Of a stretch of 6,764 nt of DNA, positions 1 through 6,764 are shown in pieces (the first letter of the stretch is position 1; every line of letters begins with the position of its first letter). The position numbers were made by a program, and so were the translations under genes. The stretch covers positions 1 through 6,764 of the forward strand of contig CAIMVB010000161.1 of NCBI GenBank assembly GCA_903844785.1, given 5' to 3'. The stretch is from an uncultured Rhodospirillales bacterium (lineage in GTDB: Bacteria > Pseudomonadota > Alphaproteobacteria > Acetobacterales > Acetobacteraceae). The notes under the pieces were generated by a model. The model saw only the letters and a list, made by a program, of their open reading frames with translations, had not been told where the DNA came from and searched no databases.

Positions 1-485
1 CAACTGCTGATGGTTATATCTGCATTTCCGCCAATACGGATGCGCAGGCGCATGCGTTTTTTGATGCCATTGGCCGGTCCGAATTGAAGGCCGATCCGCG
101 CTTTGCCACCATTGCCGGGCGCACCGCCAATACGCGCGATTATTTTGCCATTCGCGCGGGCGGGCTTAAGGGCAAAACCTCCGCGGAATGGCTGGAGATT
201 TTTGATCGGCTTGATGTTCCGGCCTCTCCCTATAACACCATTGCGGGCTTGCTGGATGATCCGCATTTGCGCGCGGTTGGCATGGTGCGGGAAGAAGAAC
301 ACCCGACCGAAGGTGCGACTTACGCCATTGGCCAACCCAATCGCTTTTCCGGCGGCAATGCGCCTTCCGGGCGCGCGGCACCTCGGCTCGGCCAGGATGG
401 CGCGGCCTTACTGGCGGAAGCGGGTATGAGTGCGGATGAGATCGCGGCGCTTAAGCGCGATGGCGTACTAATCGAAGCGCAATGA
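1..485 (+). CDS. CaiB/BaiF family CoA-transferase, C-terminal part (5' end outside window)
   Basis: The reading frame is open from base 3 to the TGA at 483-485, giving 160 visible residues that begin TADGYICISANTD. This is the C-terminal part of a family III (CaiB/BaiF) CoA-transferase, which moves CoA from an acyl-CoA to a free carboxylic acid in the cytoplasm. The evidence is the block TADGYI...FFDAIGR, the KTSAEWLEIFDRLDVPASPYNT stretch, LLDDPHLRAVGMV and the closing PRLGQDGAALLAEAG, which correspond segment by segment to the complete paralogue immediately downstream (TADGLVMIG, KTAAEWESYLQARHVPAG, LADPQVQGRGVV, PQLGRDNDAIL). The N-terminal Rossmann half and the catalytic aspartate lie outside the window, so activity cannot be judged. 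The in-frame TTG at 84 is not a real start, because family-conserved sequence continues upstream of it. A 28-base gap separates it from the next gene, suggesting one transcript. The substrate is unknown. Confidence 0.88.
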   Translation, partial: TADGYICISANTDAQAHAFFDAIGRSELKADPRFATIAGRTANTRDYFAIRAGGLKGKTSAEWLEIFDRLDVPASPYNTIAGLLDDPHLRAVGMVREEEHPTEGATYAIGQPNRFSGGNAPSGRAAPRLGQDGAALLAEAGMSADEIAALKRDGVLIEAQ

Positions 486-501
486 AGATCACAACAACAC
501 C

Positions 502-508
502 AAGGAAA
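502..508 (+). promoter_or_regulatory. Shine-Dalgarno site for the second CoA-transferase
   Basis: AAGGAAA lies seven bases (counted from AAGGA) before the ATG at 514. It is the clearest ribosome binding site in the window and supports that ATG as the start of the second CaiB/BaiF gene. No promoter-like sequence is evident in the 28-base gap, which fits read-through transcription from the gene upstream. Confidence 0.6.
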
Positions 509-513
509 CACCC

Positions 514-1701
514 ATGACCCGCCCCTTTGAAGGCATCCGTATTATAGACGCGACGCATGTGCTGGCAGGCCCTTTCGCCGCCTACCAATTAGGTCTGCTC
601 GGCGCGGATGTGATCAAGATTGAACACCCAAATGATCCTGACCAAAGCCGCGTCAGCGGGGGGGATTGGGAACTCAATCGCGCAGGCATGGGCAGCTATT
701 ATCTGACGCAGGGATCGAATAAGCGCAGCATGACGCTTGATCTGAAGCAGGACGCAGCGCGAGAGATTTTCCGCAAGCTGATCGCGGGCGCCGATGTTCT
801 GGTGGAAAATTTCCGCCCCGGTGCCTTCGCTGCCTTGGGCCTGGGCTATGAGGATTTGCTGAAAATCAATCCCCGCCTGATCTATTGTTCCATCTCGGCT
901 TTTGGTCACGGTGGCCCGCGCGGCGAACAAACCGCTTATGATCACGTGATCCAGGCGACATCGGGCATCATGGCCTGCACCGGCACGCCGGAAGTGAACC
1001 CCATCAAATTCGGCGCACCGGCGATTGACTATGCCACAGGCACCATGGGCGCCTTTGCTCTTTCGGCGGCGCTATTCCAGCGTGAGAAAACCGGACAAGG
1101 CCAGCATATTGATCTTGCGATGTTGGATGTCGCTATCATGATGATGGCAAGCCATGTCACTTCCTATGCGCGCAGCGGCAAGCCCGCGCGCCCGCGTGGT
1201 AATGACCATGAATACTCGACCAATAGTTGCTACGAAACCGCCGATGGCCTGGTGATGATTGGCGCGAGCAATCTGCGCCAGCAGCGCCGGCTTTGGCATG
1301 CGCTCGGGCGGCCCGATATGGCGAAGGACAGCAATGAAGCGCGCCATGCTGATCGCGCGCATGAAGCGGCAACGCTCGCTGAGCTTTTGAAGGCAAAGAC
1401 CGCCGCGGAATGGGAAAGCTATTTGCAGGCGCGCCATGTGCCGGCCGGGCGCGTGCGTAATCTGGCGGAATCACTTGCTGATCCGCAGGTGCAGGGGCGC
1501 GGCGTAGTGCATCGCTTTGAAGCCGCACCAGGCGTGACAGGGCCATTTTCCGTGCCCGTTGCCGCGTTTGGTTTTGACCATGGCGGGCCGCGCGTGGATA
1601 CGCCGCCGCCACAGCTTGGCCGCGATAATGATGCCATCCTGGACGAGCTTGGTTATGATGATGCCGCACGCGATAAGCTGCGCGCCAGCGGCGCGATTTG
1701 A
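514..1701 (+). CDS. CaiB/BaiF family (family III) CoA-transferase
   Basis: A complete 395-residue protein, close to the usual length of about 400 for this family of cytoplasmic acyl-CoA:carboxylate CoA-transferases. The N-terminal half shows the hallmark order: FEGIRIIDATHVLAGPFAAYQLGLLGADVIKIE (6-37), GSNKRSMTLDL (67-77), ADVLVENFRPGA (93-104) and CSISAFGHGGP (125-135). Asp172 in the PAIDYATG segment aligns with the catalytic aspartate that forms the acyl-anhydride in formyl-CoA transferase (Asp169 there), followed by FQREKTGQGQHIDLAMLD (188-205). The C-terminal domain carries KTAAEWESYLQARHVPAG (295-312) and LADPQVQGRG (321-330). The ATG start is backed by AAGGA seven bases upstream. It follows a paralogous CoA-transferase and precedes a VOC protein after a 15-base gap, so it is probably part of a small catabolic operon. 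Family members act on carnitine, formate/oxalate, bile acids, C4-C5 dicarboxylates and aromatic acids; the sequence alone does not choose among these. Two adjacent paralogues could be separate enzymes or subunits of a heteromer. Confidence 0.92.
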   Translation: MTRPFEGIRIIDATHVLAGPFAAYQLGLLGADVIKIEHPNDPDQSRVSGGDWELNRAGMGSYYLTQGSNKRSMTLDLKQDAAREIFRKLIAGADVLVENFRPGAFAALGLGYEDLLKINPRLIYCSISAFGHGGPRGEQTAYDHVIQATSGIMACTGTPEVNPIKFGAPAIDYATGTMGAFALSAALFQREKTGQGQHIDLAMLDVAIMMMASHVTSYARSGKPARPRGNDHEYSTNSCYETADGLVMIGASNLRQQRRLWHALGRPDMAKDSNEARHADRAHEAATLAELLKAKTAAEWESYLQARHVPAGRVRNLAESLADPQVQGRGVVHRFEAAPGVTGPFSVPVAAFGFDHGGPRVDTPPPQLGRDNDAILDELGYDDAARDKLRASGAI

Positions 1702-1716
1702 AACAAGGGGGAAGCC

Positions 1717-2100
1717 ATGACCGAATTCATCTTCGACCATATCCATCTGCGTAGCCCCGATCCTGAGGCGACGGCGGTATTCTACGAACGCATGTTCGGC
1801 GCTGAGGTTTTGCGTTCCATGCAACAGGGCGAACCGCGCGTGGATATCCGCCTTGGCGGGCAGATTATTTTCATCGCACCCATCAAGGGCGATGGTACGG
1901 CGCCGGCGCCCAGCATGCCCTATCGCGGCTTGGAGCATATCGGCCTTGCCGTCACCGGCATTGACCAGGTGGTGGCAGAATTGAAAACCAAGGGCGCCGA
2001 ATTCACCATGGAACCCACCTCCATCCGCCCTGGCATTCGCATTTGCTTTGTGCGCGGGCCGGAAAACGTCGCCATTGAATTGCTGGAACGCAGCGCCTGA
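1717..2100 (+). CDS. VOC superfamily (glyoxalase/bleomycin resistance/dioxygenase fold) protein
   Basis: A complete 127-residue single-domain protein with the paired beta-alpha-beta-beta-beta modules of the vicinal oxygen chelate fold. The first module starts FDHIHLRSPDPEATAVFYERMFG (6-28) and the second GLEHIGLAVTGIDQVVAELKTKGAEF (71-96), ending ENVAIELLER (116-125). Likely metal ligands are His10 (or His8) at the start of module one, His74 at the start of module two and Glu121 in the last strand, the positions normally used in this superfamily. VOC enzymes include epimerases, isomerases, lyases and extradiol dioxygenases acting on metal-bound oxygenated substrates. Its place after two CoA-transferases suggests action on a carbonyl or acyl intermediate, with methylmalonyl-CoA epimerase-like chemistry one possibility, but this is only inference. 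AAGGGGG at 1705-1711 is a strong ribosome binding site for the ATG. The stop codon TGA (2098-2100) overlaps the likely start of the next gene. Confidence 0.85.
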   Translation: MTEFIFDHIHLRSPDPEATAVFYERMFGAEVLRSMQQGEPRVDIRLGGQIIFIAPIKGDGTAPAPSMPYRGLEHIGLAVTGIDQVVAELKTKGAEFTMEPTSIRPGIRICFVRGPENVAIELLERSA

Positions 2101-3278
2101 GCATTCTGGTCATTGGGGCCGGCCCCGCCGGGCTGATGGCGGCGGAAGCCGCGGCACAATCCGGTGCCGCGGTGATAGTGGCCGATCACATGCCATCCCC
2201 CGCGCGCAAGCTGCTGATTGCTGGGCGCGGTGGGTTGAACCTGACGCATTCGGAACCGCTGACGCCCTTTCTGCAACGCTATGGCAGCGCAGCGCCGCAT
2301 CTTGCACCCTTCATCCACGCCTTCCCGCCTGAAGCGTTGATCGCCTGGGCCGAAGGCCTGGGCCATCCTTGCTTCGTCGGCTCCTCAGGCCGCGTTTTTC
2401 CGCGCACCATGAAGGCTTCACCGCTGCTGCGCGCCTGGATGGCGCGGTTGGGCGCGCTTGGCGTGCGCCTGCTGCCGCGCCATCGCTGGTTAGGCTTCGC
2501 GCCTAATGGTGCGGCGCGTTTCGCAACACCGGAAGGTGAAAAGCATATCGAAACTGCCACTACTATCTTGGCGCTTGGTGGCGCTTCCTGGCCCAAATTG
2601 GGATCGGATGGCACTTGGCCCGCGTTATTACCGGGCATCGCCACGCGCCCCTTCGTGCCGGCCAATATGGGTTTCGTCATTGCCTGGTCTGATTATCTGC
2701 GGCAGCGCTTCGCCGGTACGCCGTTGAAGCGCATTGCACTTTCCTTTGAAGGCATCACCCAGCGTGGTGAGGCGATGATTACCGAAGCTGGCATTGAAGG
2801 CGGCGCGATCTATGCGCTGAGCGCCACTTTGCGTGATGCTTTGGCGCGTCAGCAGGCCATTACGCTTTCGCTTGATCTTCGGCCTGATCTCAGTTTGCAG
2901 GATCTTGCCGCACGGCTGCGGGGCAGGCGCGGTAGTCTTTCGCTTTCAAATCATCTGCGGCGGAATGCGGGGCTTGCGCCAGTGGGCATCGCTTTGGTGC
3001 AGGAGGCGTTGAAGGACTCGGTGCCAGCGGATAATCTTGCCACCTTGATCAAGGCGCTGCCGCTGAAACTCACCGGGTGTTTTCCGATGGCGCGTGCTAT
3101 TTCGGCGGCGGGTGGTCTTTGCTGGTCGGAGTTGGATGAAAGACTGATGCTGCGCGACATGCCAGGCGTTTTCGCTTGTGGCGAAATGCTGGATTGGGAA
3201 GCGCCAACGGGTGGCTATTTGCTGCAAGCCTGTTTCAGTACAGGGCGCGCGGCGGGCCTCGCGGCGGCTGCACGATAA
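2097..3278 (+). CDS. FAD-binding flavoprotein, PP_4765 / HI0933-like (TIGR03862-type) family; probable CTG start
   Basis: A 393-residue protein if started at CTG 2097. It looks like an NAD(P)/FAD-dependent oxidoreductase of the HI0933/BaiN-like superfamily, specifically the subgroup I know as the PP_4765 flavoprotein family (TIGR03862), whose reaction is unknown. Features in order: dinucleotide-binding ILVIGAGPAG (3-12) with Asp30 ending the second strand; ARKLLIAGRGGLNLTHSE (36-53), the subgroup form of the GRGRCNLTN motif of HI0933 proteins; SGRVFPRTMKASPLL (97-111); ILALGGASWPKLGSDG (157-172); and a C-terminal FAD-closing segment GVFACGEMLDWEAPTGG (357-373) then YLLQACFSTGRAAG. The first in-frame ATG (2136) falls after the glycine motif and would remove the FAD site. 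The frame is open back to a TGA at 2076 with no ATG, GTG or TTG, so a rare start is required. CTG 2097 forms a CTGA overlap with the VOC stop and has a weak GGA at 2085-2087. A separate role from the upstream genes is possible despite the coupling. Confidence 0.85.
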   Translation: MSILVIGAGPAGLMAAEAAAQSGAAVIVADHMPSPARKLLIAGRGGLNLTHSEPLTPFLQRYGSAAPHLAPFIHAFPPEALIAWAEGLGHPCFVGSSGRVFPRTMKASPLLRAWMARLGALGVRLLPRHRWLGFAPNGAARFATPEGEKHIETATTILALGGASWPKLGSDGTWPALLPGIATRPFVPANMGFVIAWSDYLRQRFAGTPLKRIALSFEGITQRGEAMITEAGIEGGAIYALSATLRDALARQQAITLSLDLRPDLSLQDLAARLRGRRGSLSLSNHLRRNAGLAPVGIALVQEALKDSVPADNLATLIKALPLKLTGCFPMARAISAAGGLCWSELDERLMLRDMPGVFACGEMLDWEAPTGGYLLQACFSTGRAAGLAAAAR

Positions 3279-3280
3279 CT

Positions 3281-3295
3281 GAACAGCATACGAAC
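3281..3295. promoter_or_regulatory. GAAC-N7-GAAC direct repeat, resembles alphaproteobacterial LexA (SOS) box
   Basis: GAACAGCATACGAAC begins three bases after the flavoprotein stop codon. Read on the other strand it is GTTC-N7-GTTC, the form described for LexA binding sites in alphaproteobacteria such as Rhodobacter and Rhizobium. No gene starts close downstream on either strand: it lies between two converging genes. With eight fixed bases and two orientations, a match somewhere in nearly 7 kb by chance is quite possible, so functional status is doubtful. Confidence 0.2.
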
Positions 3296-3361
3296 AAATA
3301 GCAGCAGCGGAAAAACTACGCCCAGGTGGATACGCTGTACAGCTTTGTTGGATCGCGTCTG

Positions 3362-3387
3362 TTAAGAAGCCAAGTGCTCCACTTGGC
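3362..3387 (-). terminator. Probable rho-independent terminator of the ppk-ppx operon
   Basis: A perfect inverted repeat at 3369-3387 gives an 8-bp stem with a three-base loop (GCCAAGTG, CTC, CACTTGGC). On the minus strand it starts 12 bases after the ppx stop codon and is followed by TTCTTAAC, a short T-rich tail, so it is best read as a terminator for that strand. On the plus strand the following bases (GCAGCAATATCC) are not T-rich, so it would be a poor intrinsic terminator for the flavoprotein operon, although the stem could still impede transcription from that side. The T-tract is interrupted, which lowers confidence. Confidence 0.5.
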
Positions 3388-3398
3388 GCAGCAATATC

Positions 3399-4919
3399 CT
3401 AAGGCTGCTTCATAAGCTGAACGCTTGACTCAACACCCAAGGCAGCGGCCAGAGTTTCAAGTCGGCGCAGCACGCTTTCGCCGGCGAAAACGCCACTTCC
3501 TTCCAGCAAGCGCAGCACCAAACGCCCGCCGCGGCGTTCAAGTGCAGTGCCCGCCAGCAGCACGGGCGTGCCGCCGGAAAGCGTATAGGCAAGGCGGAAG
3601 GCAGCGCCCAAAATTTCGGCCCGGCGCAGCGCGCCGACATCCAATAAAAGGCGTGCAGAAGGCAGGAAGGGCGCTTCTGCCTCGGCCTCATAACGCAGCG
3701 CCGCCGCCAGGGCCAGGAAGGCGCGGCCATGATGGTCAAAGCCAACACCTGGTTGGCGCAGCACGCGATAAAACGCATGTTCGGCGCGATAATCCGGGTG
3801 ATCATGGCTGCCGATATCGCTCACCCAACAGGCCGCTTCGCGCAGCGCCGTTGCAAGCGGCGTTTCATCCTCAAACAGCGGCGCGGTCCAGGCGAAAAGC
3901 GCGGGCGGCATGGTGTGATCACGCCCAAAGCGCAGCGACATTTCCCGCGCCGCGCTCAGTAGCGGGTCACGCTTGCGCTCAGCCGTATCAAGCAGACGCG
4001 CATACCAACCTTCGCGCAGGCCATTCGCACTAAAAATTACGCGCCGCGCATTGGTGGCGCGCAGCAACCGGCGCAGTACCAGCGCGGCGAAGGGTAGATC
4101 CGCAATGCGCTTGCTGGGCGCGCCCGGCATGCGTTCCAAAGTACGGCGCGTGGCAGCCATCAATACGCCTGAAAGATCACGCGCTTCTTCGCGCGACAGC
4201 GCATAATGATGCACGATGGAAAGCGGATAGCCGGTTTGCGCCATATGCATGCGCGCCATGGCGCGCCAAGCGCCGCCTACCAGATAAAGGTCCCGTCCAG
4301 ATGAGGTGCCAATCCAGGGCAATTGCGCCAATTCTTGGGCCACGATGGCGCGTGCCTTACCAATATCGGCCTTCGCGCGATCAGAAAGGCGGATGGTGCC
4401 AATCGGTAGGCTGCCTGTCTTGCCCTGCACACCCTGATGCAGTTCCACCAATTCCAAAGAACCGCCGCCGATATCGCCCAAAATCCCATCCGCACCGGGA
4501 AAGCCAAGCAGCACGCCATCAGCTGAAAGCCGCGCTTCCTCGTCACCCGTTAGAATATGGATCGGCACGCCCGGCAGCCTTTCGCCAAGCGCTGCGACAA
4601 ACCCTGCGCCATTCGAAGCATCGCGCACCGCGGCTGTCGCCAGAACTTCAATGGGTGCGGCCCCCATGGCGCGCGCTACCGCATGGTAGCGCTGCATGAT
4701 GGTAAGCGCCTGCGCCACCGCATCGGCATTAAGCTGCCCCGTATCATGCAGCCCGCGCCCAAGCCCCAGCACGGCCTTTTCGTTGAATATGGCAACCGGA
4801 TTCCGCCCGCGCCCTTCAAACACCACCAGGCGTACGGAATTGGAACCCAAATCCACGACCCCGCAGCGCGCCGTCATGCCTGCAGCGCCCGCTTGCGAAA
4901 GAAGCTCGGTGCCGTCCAT
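3399..4919 (-). CDS. ppx: Exopolyphosphatase, Ppx/GppA phosphatase family
   Basis: A 506-residue protein, close to E. coli Ppx (513). It removes terminal phosphate from polyphosphate in the cytoplasm; family members can also hydrolyse pppGpp to ppGpp. The N-terminal sugar-kinase/actin-like ATPase fold shows VVDLGSNSVRLVVFEG (21-36), VLATAAVRDASN (92-103), ILTGDEEARLSADGVLLG (122-139) and GDIGGGSLELVEL (148-160). Glu127, Asp149 and Glu156 match E. coli Ppx Glu121, Asp143 and Glu150 with identical spacing. The remainder (about 310-506) is the helical HD-like C-terminal region, including SDIGSHDHPDYRAEH (367-381), an arrangement usual in alphaproteobacterial Ppx. The ATG at 4919-4917 shares one base with the ppk stop codon (TGATG), implying translational coupling. 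A TTG immediately upstream (4922) and an ATG 15 codons into the TTG-started frame (4877) are alternative starts; none has a well-placed ribosome binding site. The stop is TAG, 12 bases before a hairpin. Confidence 0.93.
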   Translation of the reverse strand: MDGTELLSQAGAAGMTARCGVVDLGSNSVRLVVFEGRGRNPVAIFNEKAVLGLGRGLHDTGQLNADAVAQALTIMQRYHAVARAMGAAPIEVLATAAVRDASNGAGFVAALGERLPGVPIHILTGDEEARLSADGVLLGFPGADGILGDIGGGSLELVELHQGVQGKTGSLPIGTIRLSDRAKADIGKARAIVAQELAQLPWIGTSSGRDLYLVGGAWRAMARMHMAQTGYPLSIVHHYALSREEARDLSGVLMAATRRTLERMPGAPSKRIADLPFAALVLRRLLRATNARRVIFSANGLREGWYARLLDTAERKRDPLLSAAREMSLRFGRDHTMPPALFAWTAPLFEDETPLATALREAACWVSDIGSHDHPDYRAEHAFYRVLRQPGVGFDHHGRAFLALAAALRYEAEAEAPFLPSARLLLDVGALRRAEILGAAFRLAYTLSGGTPVLLAGTALERRGGRLVLRLLEGSGVFAGESVLRRLETLAAALGVESSVQLMKQP

Positions 4920-6764
4920 CAATCCTGCTTCACGCGATCTTGTCGCGGGCGGCGCGTACTGCGGGCAAGAGCGCTGCCGCGCCCGGAAAGCGATGGGTTG
5001 GTCATGAAATAATCATGCGCGGAAACGCCATTTTCGGGTGCCACAATGCGCGCCCAGTGCCCATCCGGACCCAGCTGCCAGCTTTGCAGCGTATCCTTCA
5101 GATTGATCACCATGATCTGATCCAGCACTTGCGCATGCACCGTCGCGTTTTCCACCGGCACCATGGTCTCCACGCGCCAATCCATATTGCGCGCCATCCA
5201 ATCGGCTGAGGAAATATACACTTTGGCGCGGCGCGATGGCAGCCGATGCCCATTGCCGAAGACATAAACGCGCGAATGTTCAAGAAAGCGCCCGACAATG
5301 GATTTGACGCGGATATTGTCTGAAAGCCCCGGTACACCTGGGCGCAGGCAGCAAATGCCGCGCACAATCGCATCCACCTTCACGCCCGCCTTTGATGCTT
5401 CGTAAAGCGCATCAATCAGCGTTTCATCCACCAGCGAATTCATCTTGATCCAGATCGCCGCCGGCTTGCCTTCCTTGGCGAAGGCGATTTCCTGACGGAT
5501 CAGCGCGAGCAGCGTGGGGCGTGTGGTGAGCGGTGAGAAGGCAAGCTTTTCCATCGTCTCCGGCCGCGCATAGCCGGTCATGTAATTGAACAGCTTGGCG
5601 GCATCGCGCGTCAGCGCCGGGTCGGCGGTGAAATAGGAAAGATCCGTATAGATGCGCGCTGTGACGGGGTGGTAATTGCCCGTGCCGAAATGCGCGTAAG
5701 ACCGCAAGGCCTGCCCTTCGCGCCGTACCACCAAACTCACTTTGGCGTGGGTCTTCAATTCGACAAAACCATACACCGTCTGCACGCCGGCGGCTTCCAA
5801 TTCGCGGGCAAGTGCGATGTTGCGTTCTTCATCGAAGCGCGCCTTTAATTCCACAATGCCGGTCACACTTTTGCCGGCCTCGGCGGCTTCAATCAAAGCT
5901 TTGGCAATCGGGCTATCGCGCGTGGTGCGGTAGAGCGTTTGCTTGATGGCAATCACATTTGGGTCACGCGCGGCTTGCCGCAGGAATTGCACCACCACGT
6001 CGAAGCTTTCGTATGGGTGATGAACAACGATATCCTTGGCGCGAATGGCAGCGAAGCAATCGCCGCCGAAATCCAGGATGCGTTCGGGGAAGCGCGGCGT
6101 AAAGGGCGTGAACAAAAGATCAGGCCGGTCATCCACAATCAATTGCGTCAGATCAGAAAGCCCAAGCAGCCCATCCACCACAAAAACTTCCGATCGCGGC
6201 GCATCCAATTCCTCGGCAACGAAATCAAGAATATCGGGCGGCGTATTGGCGGTGATAGAAAGCCGGATAGCGCGCCCACGGCGGCGGCGCTTCAACGCGC
6301 TTTCATAGGAACGCACCAAATCTTCGGCTTCTTCTTCGAATTCCACATCGGTGTCGCGGATCAGGCGGAACAGACCGCTTTCGGCCATAATGAAGCCGGG
6401 AAAGAGGCGACCCAGAAACAAAAGAATCACATCTTCCAGCAGCACAAAGCGCATCGCCCCCGCGCCACGGCGCGATGGCAGGCGGATGAAGCGCTGCACC
6501 TGGGGCGGCAGCGGCAAAAGGGCGCGCATGGTGCCGCCATCTTCTTCGCGCACCAGTTTGAAAACTAGGCACAGCGCCAGGTTGGAGATGAAGGGAAAGG
6601 GATGCGCGGGGTCCACGGCGAGTGGCGTCAGCACGGGGAAGACGCGGTCCATGAACCATTCTTCCAGCCATTCGCGATCCGCATCCGTCAGGTCTGGCCG
6701 GTCCACAACGTTCAGATGCGCTTCCCGAAGGCGTGCGCGCAGCGCCTGCCAGGAATGCTGCTGG
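4919..6764 (-). CDS. ppk: Polyphosphate kinase 1 (N-terminus outside window)
   Basis: The frame stays open to the window edge, giving 614 visible residues beginning [15 protein letters not shown]1 polymerises the gamma-phosphate of ATP into inorganic polyphosphate, reversibly, and is typically peripheral to the inner membrane. The visible part covers the end of the N-terminal domain, the head domain ([24 protein letters not shown]) and both phospholipase D-like catalytic domains. The phosphorylated histidine is in [12 protein letters not shown] (codon 5747-5749) and the second catalytic histidine in [13 protein letters not shown] (codon 5276-5278). They are 157 residues apart, exactly as His435 and His592 are in E. 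coli PPK. The arginines in TLYR and KARFDEE sit 60 and 30 residues before the first histidine, matching Arg375 and Arg405, and a Tyr 33 residues after it matches Tyr468. By this register about 96 N-terminal residues, including the Asn45 equivalent, are missing. The GTG at 6706 is internal, not the start. The C-terminus carries a basic tail rich in Arg and Ser. It is transcribed with ppx. Confidence 0.95.
   Translation of the reverse strand, partial: QQHSWQALRARLREAHLNVVDRPDLTDADREWLEEWFMDRVFPVLTPLAVDPAHPFPFISNLALCLVFKLVREEDGGTMRALLPLPPQVQRFIRLPSRRGAGAMRFVLLEDVILLFLGRLFPGFIMAESGLFRLIRDTDVEFEEEAEDLVRSYESALKRRRRGRAIRLSITANTPPDILDFVAEELDAPRSEVFVVDGLLGLSDLTQLIVDDRPDLLFTPFTPRFPERILDFGGDCFAAIRAKDIVVHHPYESFDVVVQFLRQAARDPNVIAIKQTLYRTTRDSPIAKALIEAAEAGKSVTGIVELKARFDEERNIALARELEAAGVQTVYGFVELKTHAKVSLVVRREGQALRSYAHFGTGNYHPVTARIYTDLSYFTADPALTRDAAKLFNYMTGYARPETMEKLAFSPLTTRPTLLALIRQEIAFAKEGKPAAIWIKMNSLVDETLIDALYEASKAGVKVDAIVRGICCLRPGVPGLSDNIRVKSIVGRFLEHSRVYVFGNGHRLPSRRAKVYISSADWMARNMDWRVETMVPVENATVHAQVLDQIMVINLKDTLQSWQLGPDGHWARIVAPENGVSAHDYFMTNPSLSGRGSALARSTRRPRQDRVKQD

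Noticed and set aside
2040..2100. Programmed -1 frameshift fusing the VOC protein to the flavoprotein
   Set aside because: A -1 shift between 2079 and 2097 would join the frames, but there is no X-XXY-YYZ slippery heptamer or obvious downstream stem, and both products look like complete separate proteins.
3334..3343. Palindrome GCTGTACAGC followed by TTTGTTGG as a possible terminator for the flavoprotein operon
   Set aside because: As a hairpin it leaves only a three-bp stem around a four-base loop, and the T-run is short and broken, so it is too weak to call.
3302..3415. A 37-codon open stretch on the plus strand running through the intergenic region into the 3' end of ppx (GTG at 3326, TAA at 3413)
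   Set aside because: The length is within chance expectation, there is no good ribosome binding site, and it runs through the putative terminator hairpin. It could be a gene remnant, but nothing recognisable supports that.
4251..4266. Perfect 16-bp palindrome GCGCGCCATGGCGCGC
   Set aside because: It lies inside ppx and encodes the Trp-Arg-Ala-Met-Ala region. In DNA this rich in GCG and CGC codons such palindromes arise easily, and no regulatory role is suggested by its position.
5939..6568. A 209-codon plus-strand open frame antisense to ppk, and similar long antisense frames at 1157-1669, 1471-1938 and 3425-4033
   Set aside because: They lie entirely or mostly opposite strongly supported genes, show no recognisable motifs and have the composition expected of shadow frames in GC-rich DNA.
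6704..6706. GTG as a ppk start codon
   Set aside because: Family-conserved sequence ([15 protein letters not shown]) continues in frame upstream to the window edge, and about 96 further N-terminal residues are expected outside it.

Overview
The window is a GC-rich, densely packed stretch of bacterial chromosome. The protein families, the very frequent GCG/CGC codons and the ppk-ppx pair suggest an alphaproteobacterium, perhaps of the Rhodospirillales/Acetobacterales. That placement is an inference from family resemblance; no marker gene is present to settle it. I see no rRNA, tRNA, CRISPR array, insertion sequence or phage gene.

The left half (1-3278) is a tight plus-strand gene cluster that probably forms one operon. 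It holds the 3' end of a CaiB/BaiF-type CoA-transferase (1-485), a second complete CaiB/BaiF CoA-transferase (514-1701), a small VOC-fold (glyoxalase/dioxygenase superfamily) protein (1717-2100) and an FAD-binding protein of the PP_4765/HI0933-like group (about 2097-3278). Gaps are 28 and 15 bases, followed by a 4-base overlap. The first three genes look like a catabolic unit that moves CoA between organic acids and then processes a small acyl or carbonyl compound, but the substrate cannot be read from sequence. The flavoprotein is probably co-translated with them. Its Rossmann glycine motif lies upstream of the first in-frame ATG, and no ATG, GTG or TTG lies between that motif and the preceding stop, so a non-standard start (best candidate CTG at 2097) has to be invoked.

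A 120-base convergent intergenic region (3279-3398) separates the two halves. It contains a perfect 8-bp hairpin that suits termination of the minus-strand operon, and a GAAC-N7-GAAC direct repeat that matches the alphaproteobacterial LexA box but has no obvious target promoter.

The right half (3399-6764) is a minus-strand polyphosphate operon. Polyphosphate kinase 1 (ppk, 5' end outside the window) overlaps by one base with a Ppx/GppA-family exopolyphosphatase (ppx). One enzyme makes polyphosphate from ATP and the other degrades it, so their coupled expression sets the size of the phosphate reserve. All checked catalytic residues are present in both.

Overall this is ordinary housekeeping and accessory metabolism. 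I found no convincing undescribed system. The points most worth checking are the non-canonical start of the flavoprotein, the orphan GAAC repeat and the unassigned substrate of the paired CoA-transferases.
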